A stretch of DNA of 64,000 nt. Origin: Brevundimonas sp. GTDB taxonomy: Bacteria > Pseudomonadota > Alphaproteobacteria > Caulobacterales > Caulobacteraceae. Where the stretch lies: positions 35,480 through 99,479 of the forward strand of contig NZ_JAQSDY010000032.1 in NCBI RefSeq assembly GCF_029946145.1, given 5' to 3'. Shown piece after piece: positions 43,458-53,974 of this stretch; within the stretch, counting starts at the first letter, position 1, and every line of letters begins with the position of its first letter. A program made the translations under genes and the position numbers. The notes under the pieces were generated by a model, which saw nothing but the letters and a program-made list of their open reading frames with translations, searched no databases and was not told the origin of the DNA.

Positions 43458-45195
43458 CTGGAAGCTGTTCCTGCCCAAGTCGGTCACCGTCCTGAGCCAG
43501 GGATACGGCCTGCCGGACTTCCGCGCGGATTCCATCGCCGGACTGACCGTGGCCGTGGTCGCCCTGCCCCTCGCCATGGCCCTGGCCATCGCCTCGGGCG
43601 CGGCCCCCGAGGTCGGCCTGATCACCGCCGTGGTGGCGGGCCTGCTGATCTCGGCCCTCGGCGGCAGCCGGTTCCAGATTGGCGGTCCCACCGGGGCCTT
43701 CGTGGTGATTGTCTACGGCGTCATCGCCCAGTACGGCTACGACGGCCTTCTGATGGCCACCCTCATGGCTGGCGGCATCCTGATAGCGGCCGGCCTGGCC
43801 CGGGTCGGCACCCTGATCAAATACATCCCCGATCCGGTCACCACCGGATTCACCAGCGGCATCGCCGTCATCATCATGGCGAGCCAGATCAAGGACATCC
43901 TCGGTCTCGAGGCCGCCAACGTCCCCGCCGAACTGATCCCCAAGCTCGAGGCGCTGTGGGCGGTGCGCGACACCCTGAGCCTGCCCGCCCTCGGCCTGTC
44001 GGCCGCCTGCGTCGCCGCCATTCTGCTGCTGCGCCGCCACGCGCCCCGTCTCCCGGGCTTCCTCATCGTCACGGTTCTGGCCGCCGGCCTCGTCGCAGTC
44101 ACCCAGTTGCCGGTCGAGACCATCGGCTCGCGCTTCGGCGAGATGAACGCCCGCCTGCCGACGCCCAGCCTCGACTTCTGGCGCTGGGACAACGCCATGG
44201 CCCTGCTGCCCAGCGCCCTGACCATCGCCCTGCTGGCGGGGGTCGAGTCCCTGCTGTCGGCCGTGGTCGGCGACCAGATGACCGGCCGGCGTCACCGGTC
44301 CAACGTCGAACTCGTGGCCCAGGGCGTGGCCAATGTCGCCTCGGCGGCGGTCGGCGGCCTGCCGGCGACGGGGGCTATCGCCCGGACGGCGACCAACATC
44401 CGCTCGGGGGCCCGCTCGCCCGTGGCCGGCATGCTGCACGCGGTCTTCCTGCTGCTCTTCATGCTGCTGCTGTCGCCGATGATGAAGCTGGTCCCCATGG
44501 CGGCGCTGGCGGCCATTCTCGTGGTGGTCGCGCTGAACATGGCCGAGGCGCACCGCTTCCGCCTGATCCTGCGCACCTCGCACGGGGATCGCGCCGTGCT
44601 GCTGGCCACCTTCGGCCTGACGGTGCTGGTCGATCTGACCGTCGCCATCGAGGTCGGCATGGTGCTGGCGGCCTTCGTCTTCATGCACCGGATGGCCGGA
44701 CTGGCCTCGATCGAGGGCCGTCCCCCGATCATCGAGGGCGATGCGGAGGACCTTCATTCGGAGGCCGGCGGGCGCTACGCACCCAACCATGGCCTGCCCG
44801 ACGACATCGGCGTGCTGACCTTCCGGGGGCCGCTGTTCTTCGGCAGCGCGGGCGTGGTCAAGGACGCGCTGGACCGGATCGGCGCGCGAAAACGCATCTA
44901 TATCCTGCGGCTCGAGGAGGTTCCCCTGATCGATCCGACCGGCGCCTTCGCCTTCGGCGACCTGCTGAAGCGGCTGCTGGACGAAGGGGACGAGGTGCTG
45001 GTGGTCGGGGCCGGCCATGGCGTTCTGCGCGGCCTGCTGCAGACCACCCCCAAGGCCGTCCTGAAGCGGGTCCGTTTCGTCCGCACCTTCGAGGCCGCGC
45101 GCCGGCGTGTCCTCAACGGATCGCGGGGCCCGGACAGCGAAACGGCCGGCCCTCCGTCAGGAGAACCGGCCGCCAGTCAGGCTACGGCGGGGTGA
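43450..45195 (+). CDS. SulP-family anion transporter with STAS domain
   Basis: The 581-residue protein has a membrane domain of 10-14 helices beginning RADSIAGLTVAVVALPLAMALAIASGAAPEVGL, the SulP signature region. It contains GGSRFQIGGPTGAFVVIVYG and GGLPATGAIARTATNIRSGARSPVAGM. A C-terminal STAS domain (about 455-560) includes LTFRGPLFFGSAG and PLIDPTGAFAFGDLL. Substrates of the family are sulfate, bicarbonate or other anions, and nothing here decides. It is coupled to the XRE gene and converges on ndk with a 6-base gap. Confidence 0.93.
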   Translation: MADWKLFLPKSVTVLSQGYGLPDFRADSIAGLTVAVVALPLAMALAIASGAAPEVGLITAVVAGLLISALGGSRFQIGGPTGAFVVIVYGVIAQYGYDGLLMATLMAGGILIAAGLARVGTLIKYIPDPVTTGFTSGIAVIIMASQIKDILGLEAANVPAELIPKLEALWAVRDTLSLPALGLSAACVAAILLLRRHAPRLPGFLIVTVLAAGLVAVTQLPVETIGSRFGEMNARLPTPSLDFWRWDNAMALLPSALTIALLAGVESLLSAVVGDQMTGRRHRSNVELVAQGVANVASAAVGGLPATGAIARTATNIRSGARSPVAGMLHAVFLLLFMLLLSPMMKLVPMAALAAILVVVALNMAEAHRFRLILRTSHGDRAVLLATFGLTVLVDLTVAIEVGMVLAAFVFMHRMAGLASIEGRPPIIEGDAEDLHSEAGGRYAPNHGLPDDIGVLTFRGPLFFGSAGVVKDALDRIGARKRIYILRLEEVPLIDPTGAFAFGDLLKRLLDEGDEVLVVGAGHGVLRGLLQTTPKAVLKRVRFVRTFEAARRRVLNGSRGPDSETAGPPSGEPAASQATAG

Positions 45196-45201
45196 CCTGG
45201 T

Positions 45202-45621
45202 TCAGCCGACGATCTGGTCGTCGGTGAAGAACTGGGCGATCTCGATGCCGGCGTTCTCGATCGAGTCCGAACCGTGGACCGAGTTCTCGCCGATCGACAG
45301 GGCGAATTGTTTGCGGATCGTGCCGTCGGCGGCGTCCTTCGGGTTGGTGGCGCCCATGACTTCGCGGTAGGCGGCGACGGCGTTCGGGCCTTCCAGCACC
45401 TGCACCACGACCGGCTCGGCGGTCATCTGGCCGACCAGCTCGCCATAGAACGGGCGTTCGGCGTGGACTTCGTAGAATTTCTTCGCTTGCGCTTCGGTCA
45501 GCTTGACGCGGCGCTGGGCCACGATGCGCAGTCCGGCGGCCTCGATCACGGCGTTGATCGCGCCCGTCAGGTTGCGGCGCGTGGCGTCGGGCTTGATGAT
45601 CGAGAAGGTGCGTTCGGTCAT
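45202..45621 (-). CDS. ndk: Nucleoside diphosphate kinase
   Basis: The 139-residue enzyme transfers the gamma phosphate between nucleotides. It has [56 protein letters not shown] and the active-site histidine in [12 protein letters not shown]. The true start is ATG 45621, and the ORF-track extension is upstream noise. GGAG-like sequence precedes the start. It is divergent from the ABC-F gene. Confidence 0.97.
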   Translation of the reverse strand: MTERTFSIIKPDATRRNLTGAINAVIEAAGLRIVAQRRVKLTEAQAKKFYEVHAERPFYGELVGQMTAEPVVVQVLEGPNAVAAYREVMGATNPKDAADGTIRKQFALSIGENSVHGSDSIENAGIEIAQFFTDDQIVG

Positions 45622-45765
45622 GGAGGTGACTTCTTGTTGGGAGATTGAGGGTCGCGGGCTTATAGCGGCGCCCTCCCCGGTTTCCAACCGCCACACAATT
45701 TTGCCTCTTTCGCGCGCCGCAAGGCGGTTCGATGCGTCAGCGGCCGCCCGAGATCACGACCGACC

Positions 45766-47652
45766 ATGCTCCAGATCACCGACCTGACCTTCAACGCCTG
45801 GGGCCGCAAATTCCTCGAGGACGCCTCCGTCTCCCTGCCGCCCGGCGCCAAGGTCGGGCTGGTCGGCCGCAACGGCATCGGCAAGTCGACCCTGTTCAAG
45901 CTGATCCTCGGCGAACTGGCGGCCGGCGGCGACGAGATCAGCCTGCCGAAGACGGCCCGCATCGGCTCGGTCGACCAGGAACACCCGGCCACGCCCGTCA
46001 GCGTGCTGGAGACCATCCTCGAGGCCGATGAGGAGCGCCACACCCTGCTCGGCCGTCTCGAGACCGCCGAGCCGGAGGAGATGGGCGAGATCTGGACCCG
46101 GCTGATCGAGATCGACGCCGACGCCGCCCCCGCCCGCGCCGCCGAAATCCTCGTCGGCCTCGGCTTCGACCAGGAAAACCAGCAGCGGCCGATGTCCGAG
46201 TTCTCCGGCGGCTGGCGCATGCGCGTGGCCCTGGCCGCCGCCCTGTTCGCCGAGCCGGACATGCTGCTGCTCGACGAACCGACCAACTACCTCGACCTCG
46301 AAGGCGCCCTGTGGCTTGAGGCCCGCCTCAAGAAATACCCGCACACGGCCCTGATCATCTCCCACGACCGCGAGATGCTGAACGAGGTCTGCACCCACAT
46401 CCTGCACCTCGCGAACCGCACGCTTGAGCTCTACACCGGCAACTACGACCAGTTCGAAAAGGCCCGCGCCGAAAAGGCCCGGCTGCAGATGTCGGCCAAG
46501 GCCAAGCAGGACGCCGAACGCGCCCACCTCCAGGCCTTCGTCGATCGCTTCAAGGCCAAGGCCTCCAAGGCCGCCCAGGCCCAGTCGCGCATGAAGCGGC
46601 TGGCCAAGATGCAGCCGGTGGCCACGACCATCGAGGAGCGCGTCGCGCCCTTCATCCTGCCGTCCCCGCCGCGTCCGCTGGCCCCGCCGCTGATCCGGCT
46701 GGAGCGCGCCAATGTCGGCTATGAGCCGGGCAAGCCGATCCTGCGCAATCTCAACCTGCGCATGGACCTGGACGACCGCATCGGCCTGCTGGGCGTCAAC
46801 GGCGCCGGCAAGTCGACCTTCGCCAAGATGATCGCCGGGGCCCTGAACGTGTCCGAGGGCGAACTGCATCGCGACCGCAAGATGAGGGTCGGCTGGTTCC
46901 ACCAGCACCAGATCGAGGCCATGGACCCGACGGACACGCCGCTGGAGATCATCCGCCGCGCCATGCCCGACGCCCCCGAGAGCGCCCGCCGGTCAAAGCT
47001 GGCGCAATGGGGCCTCGGCTATGAGAAGCAGGAAACCACCGTCGCCAGCCTGTCCGGCGGCGAGCGCGCCCGCCTGCTGCTCAACCAGGTGGCCATGGAT
47101 GCGCCCCACATCCTGATCCTCGACGAACCGACCAACCACCTCGACATCGACAGCCGCCGGGCCCTGCTCGACGCCCTGAACGACTATTCCGGCGCCGTCA
47201 TCCTGATCACCCACGACCGCTCGCTGATGGAGATGGTCGCCGACCGCCTGTGGCTGGCCGCCGAAGGCACGGTCAAGCCGTGGGACGGCGACATGGATGA
47301 CTATGCGAAATACGTCCTCGACCGCGCGAAGATGGCCGCGGTCAAGCCGAGCCAGGTCAAGGAAGAGGCCGCTGTCGCGGCGCCTGCCCAGAACAACAAG
47401 GGCAAGAAGAACGAAAAGAAATCAGGCCCTTCTCCTTCGACCCTGCGCCATGCGGTGAAGAAGGCTGAAGAGCGGATGGCTCAGTTGACCGCCGAGATCG
47501 CCCGCATCGACGACGACATGGCCAACGCCTCGGTCAGCAATCCCAAGGCCCTCGAAGGCCTGACCCGCGCCCGCGCCAAAACCCAGGCCGACCTCGACGC
47601 CGCCGAAGCCGCCTGGGTCGCCGCCGAAGAAGCCCTGGCCGAGGTCAGCTGA
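45766..47652 (+). CDS. ABC-F family ATPase
   Basis: The 628-residue protein has two ABC ATPase domains and no membrane segment. NBD1 has GLVGRNGIGKSTLFKLIL, FSGGWRMRVALAAALF and LLLDEPTNYLDLE. NBD2 has GLLGVNGAGKSTFAKMI, LSGGERARLLL and LILDEPTNHLDID. The charged interdomain linker (EKARAEKARLQMSAKAKQDAERAHLQAFVDRFKAK) is the P-site tRNA interaction motif region. A lysine-rich stretch (NKGKKNEKKSGPS) leads to a C-terminal coiled coil of about 75 residues. Uup/YheS-like translation or ribosome-rescue factors are the closest type. Confidence 0.94.
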   Translation: MLQITDLTFNAWGRKFLEDASVSLPPGAKVGLVGRNGIGKSTLFKLILGELAAGGDEISLPKTARIGSVDQEHPATPVSVLETILEADEERHTLLGRLETAEPEEMGEIWTRLIEIDADAAPARAAEILVGLGFDQENQQRPMSEFSGGWRMRVALAAALFAEPDMLLLDEPTNYLDLEGALWLEARLKKYPHTALIISHDREMLNEVCTHILHLANRTLELYTGNYDQFEKARAEKARLQMSAKAKQDAERAHLQAFVDRFKAKASKAAQAQSRMKRLAKMQPVATTIEERVAPFILPSPPRPLAPPLIRLERANVGYEPGKPILRNLNLRMDLDDRIGLLGVNGAGKSTFAKMIAGALNVSEGELHRDRKMRVGWFHQHQIEAMDPTDTPLEIIRRAMPDAPESARRSKLAQWGLGYEKQETTVASLSGGERARLLLNQVAMDAPHILILDEPTNHLDIDSRRALLDALNDYSGAVILITHDRSLMEMVADRLWLAAEGTVKPWDGDMDDYAKYVLDRAKMAAVKPSQVKEEAAVAAPAQNNKGKKNEKKSGPSPSTLRHAVKKAEERMAQLTAEIARIDDDMANASVSNPKALEGLTRARAKTQADLDAAEAAWVAAEEALAEVS

Positions 47653-47713
47653 ACTTACCGTCTCCTCCTCATCAGATCGGAAGTGGTGCGGTTTCGAAGG
47701 ACAGCCTCCCTTC

Positions 47714-47863
47714 CTGTCGTCATCCCGGGGCGCGCAGCGACCCCGGGACCCAGCGGCGCGCGAGAGCGCGAAGCTGTCGCGGACACAACTGACCGCCCCA
47801 GCGTGCGTGAACAGATCGCCTTCGGCGCCGCTGGGTCCCGGCCTTCGCCGGGATGACGACAGG
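47714..47863. repeat. Intergenic inverted repeat (REP/BIME-like)
   Basis: CTGTCGTCATCCCGGG...GGGACCCAGCGGCGC (47714-47759) is mirrored by GGCGCCGCTGGGTCCCGG...CGGGATGACGACAG (47824-47863), with ~65 bases between. Each arm also folds by itself. No gene is recognisable in 47653-48494; this element and the next fill most of it. Confidence 0.8.
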
Positions 47864-47944
47864 AGATGGGCGAGGAATAAACTTCCAGCCAGACAGGTTT
47901 GCTTGGCCAACTTGCTGATCTGGCACGAGATCATGCGACAGGCA

Positions 47945-48340
47945 GCGTCATTTCGTAGCCGCAGGAAACACCCGTGCGATACTCCCCCTGTCCCGTCGCA
48001 AGGGAGGCGCAAAGGCCTTGCGATCTTTGGCGGCGGGATGTGGAGAAGCGGGGGCCCGGTTCCGGTTCGTCTTCGTCATCCCGGACTTGATCCGGGAGCA
48101 GGACGAGCGACGCCCGGGGTCTGATAACCAAACGGACGTCAGGGACGAGGGGGATACTCGTCCGGTCCGGGGACCGTGTCGCAAGCACGGCCCGCCCGCC
48201 GGAGGCGCTGCGGTAAGGCGATAAAACCGCCACCCGACGCAAGCTTCCGACCAATCTCCGCGCGGAGCGTCTGTCTTTCGTCGAAACGGTATTCAACCTT
48301 CTTTTCCGGGCGAAGGCCCGGCGCTCCGCACGCCTCCCGC
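47945..48340 (+). repeat. ~400-bp duplicated element, copy A (upstream of mutL)
   Basis: The stretch from GCGTCATTTCG to GCCTCCCGC recurs as the reverse complement at 61901-62300. About 285 bases in the middle (roughly 48004-48290) look identical. The left end differs at scattered bases, and the right end differs by a few substitutions and a 3-base indel. Local hairpins include GGACGAG-N7-CTCGTCC, CCGTG-N7-CACGG and CCGGGCGAAGGCCCGG. A small GTG-initiated frame (MSQARPARRRRCGKAIKPPP) is open in both copies. Copy A ends 154 bases before the mutL ATG. It may be a structured RNA, a promoter/leader module or a mobile repeat; no protein family is recognised. Confidence 0.85.
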
Positions 48341-48494
48341 TCGACCTGTCGCGCCTTCGCGGCAGGGCGAGACCGCATGACCTCGTCATCCCCGGACAAC
48401 GAGCCCGCATGGGCGAGGCCGATCCGGGGACGGCGCGAGGCGATCGCCCCTGCCCTTCTTGCCGGCCCCGGAAAGGGCCATACTCGCGAATCCC

Positions 48495-50342
<1,848 letters not shown>

Positions 50343-50460
50343 GCGCGCCTCCACCCCATCGGCATTCATCGGCTGACCTCGGCCCGGCTCCGTTGTCCGG
50401 CCCCGGCGCCCCCCGGCAGGATCGCTCCGCTGCAACCCCGTGGCGCGAGGTCGATGAACA

Positions 50461-51000
50461 ATGAGAAAATCCGAATCGATGACGAGAATCCTGACGTTCG
50501 TGGTCATCACCTGTTCGCTGGCGTTCCTGGCCCTGGGCATCATGGCGATGGCCCCGACGAGAGCCGCGCCTGCCGCCGCCGCCGAGGTCGATTTCCCCAC
50601 GGGGTACCGCCGCTGGACCCAGGTCAGGACCCAGGTGGTCGGACCCGCAAGCCGATTTTTCGACAATTTCGGCGGCATCTACACGATCTATGCCAACGAC
50701 CTGGCGATGCAGGGCTACGAAACCGGGGTCTATCCCGATGGATCGATACTCGTTCAGGACACGCGGGAAGGCCCGATGACGGACCTGGGTGTCAGCGCTG
50801 GAGCCCAGAAGCGGGTGGACGTCATGATCAGGGATCACGCCGCCTTCCCCACGACCGACGGCTGGGGCTACGCCACTTTCATGGGCCCGGGTAACCGGAC
50901 CGTCCGGCGCTTCGCCCAGACCGAGGCCGCCACGCGGTGCCACGCCTGCCACACCCGCAGTCGGGCCAAGGACTTCGTATTCTCCCGCTACGAGGAATAG
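50461..51000 (+). CDS. Cytochrome P460-like c-type haem protein
   Basis: The 179-residue product has an N-terminal hydrophobic helix (TRILTFVVITCSLAFLALGIMAMA) that could be a signal or anchor. A ~120-residue domain follows (DFPTGYRRWTQVRTQVVGP, GGIYTIYANDLAMQGYETGVYPDGSILVQDTRE, GWGYATFMGPG), with the haem motif RCHACHTRSRAKDFVFSRY at the extreme C-terminus. This is the P460/cytochrome c' beta arrangement. Family roles include hydroxylamine oxidation and NO binding; the job here is unknown. ATG 50461 has GAGG 10 bases upstream. It converges on rsmD with a 13-base gap. Confidence 0.85.
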   Translation: MRKSESMTRILTFVVITCSLAFLALGIMAMAPTRAAPAAAAEVDFPTGYRRWTQVRTQVVGPASRFFDNFGGIYTIYANDLAMQGYETGVYPDGSILVQDTREGPMTDLGVSAGAQKRVDVMIRDHAAFPTTDGWGYATFMGPGNRTVRRFAQTEAATRCHACHTRSRAKDFVFSRYEE

Positions 51001-51013
51001 GCGTTCCGGGAGA

Positions 51014-51589
51014 TCATTTCGCGGGTGGCGGGACCCTGAGGAAAAGGATGCGCGCGGCTCCATAGTCCCGCGCGTCCAGCCACTCATAGCCGGGCGTGTC
51101 GATCTCGGGTTCGTCGGAGCCGCGTTCGAAAACAACCACCGCTCCGGGCTTCAGCCAGCCGCCTTCCAGCAGCCGGGCCAGAGTCTGTTCGCCCATCCCC
51201 TTGCGATAGGGCGGATCGAGGAAGGCCAGGTCGAAGGCCTCGCCGTCAGAGCCAGGGCGAATGCCCAGATCGGTCGCGCTGCGCCGGTGTACGCGGGTGC
51301 GGCCCATCAGGCGCCAGGCGTCCGCATTCTCGCGAATGGCGCCCCGGGCGTCCTCGTCGGTCTCGACGAACAGGGCGAAGGCCGCGCCGCGGCTGATGGC
51401 CTCGAAGCCGAGGGCCCCCGAGCCGGCGTACAGGTCCATCACCCGCATCCCCTCCAGCGGCTCGGCCCAGGCGGCGTGTTCCAGCACGTTGAAGATCGCC
51501 TGACGCGCGCGATCGGAGGTCGGGCGCGTGCCCTCCCCCTCCGGCGCGGTAATGGAACGCCCCTTCAGACTGCCTGCGACGATCCGCAC
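51014..51589 (-). CDS. rsmD: 16S rRNA (guanine966-N2)-methyltransferase RsmD
   Basis: The 191-residue SAM enzyme has MRIVAGSLKGRSITAPEG, TRPTSDRARQAIFNVLEH, VMDLYAGSGALGFEAISRGA (SAM motif I) and the catalytic DPPY in FDLAFLDPPYRKGMGEQ. Length and order are normal. The start lies 3 bases after the stop of the pseudouridine synthase gene, so the two rRNA-modification genes form an operon. Confidence 0.95.
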   Translation of the reverse strand: MRIVAGSLKGRSITAPEGEGTRPTSDRARQAIFNVLEHAAWAEPLEGMRVMDLYAGSGALGFEAISRGAAFALFVETDEDARGAIRENADAWRLMGRTRVHRRSATDLGIRPGSDGEAFDLAFLDPPYRKGMGEQTLARLLEGGWLKPGAVVVFERGSDEPEIDTPGYEWLDARDYGAARILFLRVPPPAK

Positions 51590-51592
51590 GGA

Positions 51593-53053
51593 TCAACCCC
51601 TGGAGCGGGGACCGCGCGGGCTGCCGCGCCCGCCGGCGGGGCCTGCGCCGGGACGCGAACCGCCGGGTTTCGAGAATCCGCCGGGCCGATCACCGGTCTT
51701 GCCCGCAAAGGGCGGCTTGGCGCCCGGCTTGCGGTCGAACGGGCGTTTCTCACCCGACTTCTCGTCGCTGCGCGCCGTCGGACGGGCGCCTGTGCGGGCG
51801 TCGCCGCGGGGACGATCGATGAACTGATCCTCACGGGGCTTGAAGACGCGCTTGGGCCGTTCGCCCGCGGCTTCTGCGCCCTCGGGCCGGGCGCGCGGGG
51901 TGAAGGATTTTTTCGGATGCTCGAACCGCTGAGCCGTCTTGGCCCAGCCCGCCTTTTTCGGCGGACGTGCGGCGCGTTCGGTGGCGGCGTCAGCGGCCGC
52001 CCCGGCCGCGCGGGTGCGGCTGGGCTTGCGCGAGGGATCCGACATGGCCGAACCCGAGGCGCCCTTGACGATCGGGGCCGAGGTGCGACGGCCGGGGATC
52101 GGCGCCGGGGTGGCGACCGTATTGCCTTGGGGCAGGTTCTCGGGGCGGATGTGTTCGGCCAGCATCTCGCGGATCACGCGGGGACCCACCTCCTCGACCG
52201 AACCGGTCGGCAGGGTGCCCAGCTGGAAGGGTCCGTAAGCCAGGCGGATCAACCGGTTCACGGTCAGGCCGAGGTGTTCGAGAACCTTGCGGACCTCGCG
52301 ATTCTTGCCCTCGGTGATCGAGACGCTGATCCACAGGTTGGCGGGGGCGTTCCCCTCGCTCTCCTTGGCCTTGTCCAGCGTCGCCTCGATCGGGCCGTAG
52401 CGGATGCCGTCGACGGTGACGCCGTCCTTGAGCGAATCCAGCTGCAGCTGGCTGACCCGGCCGCGGGCCCGGGCCCGATACTGGCGCACCAGCTCGGTCG
52501 TCGGCAGTTCGAGAGCACGACTCAGCTCGCCGTCATTGGTCAGCAGCAGCAAGCCCTCGGTATTCAGGTCCAGACGTCCGACCGAAATCACGCGCGGCAA
52601 GCCGCTGGGCAGGGCGTCGAACACCGTCGGACGGCCCTGCGGGTCATTGTGCGATGTCATCAGGCCTGCGGGCTTGTTGTAGCGCCAGACGCGGGTGGCC
52701 TGGGCCGAGCCAATCGGCTTGCCGTCGACGGTGATGACGTCGTCACGCGTCACCAGAACGGCGGGCGTGTCGAGGATCTTGCCGTTGACGGCCACCTTGC
52801 CCAGACCGATCAGCCGCTCGACCTCCCGGCGCGAGGCGATGCCGGCGCGGGCCATGGCCTTGGCGATGCGTTCGCTGCGCTTGGGAGCCTCGTCAGCCTT
52901 GGGACCGGGTTTGCCGTCCTTGGAGAAGGGCTTGCCGCCGGGCTTGGGCGGACCCTTTCCGGGGCCCTTGGCGAAGGATTTGCGGGGGCCGTCGCGGCTG
53001 TCGTCTTGACGCGGGCGCGGCTTCTTGTCGTTGTCTCGGGGATGGCTGGCCAT
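51593..53053 (-). CDS. RluB/RsuA-family rRNA pseudouridine synthase with long basic tails
   Basis: The 486-residue protein begins at ATG 53053. A lysine-rich N-terminal tail (about 1-65) precedes an S4 domain (ERIAKAMARAGIASRREVERLIGLGKVAVNGK) and the RluB/RluE catalytic domain, with the active-site aspartate in VGRLDLNTEGLLLLTNDGEL. The ~190-residue C-terminal extension is rich in Arg, Lys, Pro and Gly and is probably disordered and RNA-binding. Such tails are common in alphaproteobacterial RluB. The first 12 bases overlap tadA on the opposite strand. The ORF-track extension to 53419 is antisense to tadA. Confidence 0.92.
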   Translation of the reverse strand: MASHPRDNDKKPRPRQDDSRDGPRKSFAKGPGKGPPKPGGKPFSKDGKPGPKADEAPKRSERIAKAMARAGIASRREVERLIGLGKVAVNGKILDTPAVLVTRDDVITVDGKPIGSAQATRVWRYNKPAGLMTSHNDPQGRPTVFDALPSGLPRVISVGRLDLNTEGLLLLTNDGELSRALELPTTELVRQYRARARGRVSQLQLDSLKDGVTVDGIRYGPIEATLDKAKESEGNAPANLWISVSITEGKNREVRKVLEHLGLTVNRLIRLAYGPFQLGTLPTGSVEEVGPRVIREMLAEHIRPENLPQGNTVATPAPIPGRRTSAPIVKGASGSAMSDPSRKPSRTRAAGAAADAATERAARPPKKAGWAKTAQRFEHPKKSFTPRARPEGAEAAGERPKRVFKPREDQFIDRPRGDARTGARPTARSDEKSGEKRPFDRKPGAKPPFAGKTGDRPGGFSKPGGSRPGAGPAGGRGSPRGPRSRG

Positions 53054-53527
53054 GATGAGCGGTTCATGCACATGGCCTTGGCGTGTGCGCAAGCGGCGGC
53101 GGACGCGGGAGAGACTCCCGTGGGCTGCGTGATCGTCGATGAAACCACTGGCGAAGTGGTCGCCGAGGGCCGAAACAGCCCGATAGGCGCACACGATCCG
53201 ACGGCCCACGCCGAGATCGCGGCGATGCGGGCGGCCGGGGCGAAGCTGGGAAATTATCGTCTGACGGGCCTGACCCTCTATGTGACGCTGGAACCCTGCG
53301 CCATGTGCGCCGGGGCCATCAGCCACGCGCGTATCGGCCGGGTCGTCTGGGGCGCCGACGACCCCAAGGGCGGCGCGGTGGCGCATGGCCCCCGCTTCTT
53401 CGAACAGCCGACCTGTCACTGGAAACCCGCCATCAAGGGCGGGGTGCTGGCATCCGAGGGTGGCGACCTCTTACGGAGTTTTTTCCGCGCCCGGCGCAAA
53501 GGAACGGCAGCGCCCGACGTACGTTAG
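53042..53527 (+). CDS. tadA: tRNA-specific adenosine deaminase TadA
   Basis: The 161-residue zinc deaminase makes inosine at the wobble position of tRNA. It has DERFMHMALACAQAAADAGETPVGCVIVDE, the HAE motif in PTAHAEIAAMR and PCAMCAGA. Conservation begins before residue 5, so ATG 53042 is preferred over internal ATGs at 53066 or 53072. That places its start within the first codons of the divergent pseudouridine synthase gene: ATGGCTGGCCAT holds a start codon on each strand. No good Shine-Dalgarno is seen. Confidence 0.95.
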   Translation: MAGHDERFMHMALACAQAAADAGETPVGCVIVDETTGEVVAEGRNSPIGAHDPTAHAEIAAMRAAGAKLGNYRLTGLTLYVTLEPCAMCAGAISHARIGRVVWGADDPKGGAVAHGPRFFEQPTCHWKPAIKGGVLASEGGDLLRSFFRARRKGTAAPDVR

Positions 53528-53568
53528 TCCGCCCGTGGGGCCACGGCTCCGCTTGTTCGAAAGTCTGC

Positions 53569-53970
53569 ATGAAGCTCCTGGTCCTCGCCACCGCCTGTAT
53601 CGCCCTGGCCGCCTGCGGTCAGAAGCCGAAGGATGCGCCGACCGACGGGGATTCAGTGCGCGAGCGGGCGCAGGAGGCCCAGACAGCGCGCCGCCGCACG
53701 GGCGCCGAAGCGCAGGACCGAGCCCTGAACCGCGTCATTCGGACCGTCTATCTCTGCAACAACAGCGAGCGCCTGTCGGTCGATTTCGACAATCCTCGCC
53801 AGATGGCGACGGTCCGCAACTCCAGCGGCGAGGCGGTCGATCTGTTCCAGGAGCGGGCCGAGGACGGCATCTGGTATCGCGCGTCCGGCTACGAACTGCG
53901 CGGCAGGGGCGTGATGGCGACCTGGACGTCGGAAGGCCGCGACCCCACTGACTGCCGGGCGGTCGACTGA
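53569..53970 (+). CDS. Lipoprotein with MliC-like (lysozyme inhibitor) domain
   Basis: The 133-residue product has a lipoprotein signal peptide with lipobox LAAC (Cys near residue 16) and a charged linker rich in Arg/Glu/Ala. The C-terminal domain is VYLCNNSERLSVDFDNPRQMATVRNSSGEAVDLFQ...WYRASGYELRGRGVMATWT...CRAVD. The spacing of the two cysteines, the xYxCxxxxxLxVxF start and the GYELxGxGxxAT segment match MliC/PliC inhibitors of c-type lysozyme. It would sit in the outer membrane facing the periplasm. It lies 41 bases after tadA and converges on a GNAT gene. Confidence 0.78.
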   Translation: MKLLVLATACIALAACGQKPKDAPTDGDSVRERAQEAQTARRRTGAEAQDRALNRVIRTVYLCNNSERLSVDFDNPRQMATVRNSSGEAVDLFQERAEDGIWYRASGYELRGRGVMATWTSEGRDPTDCRAVD

Positions 53971-53974
53971 CGGC

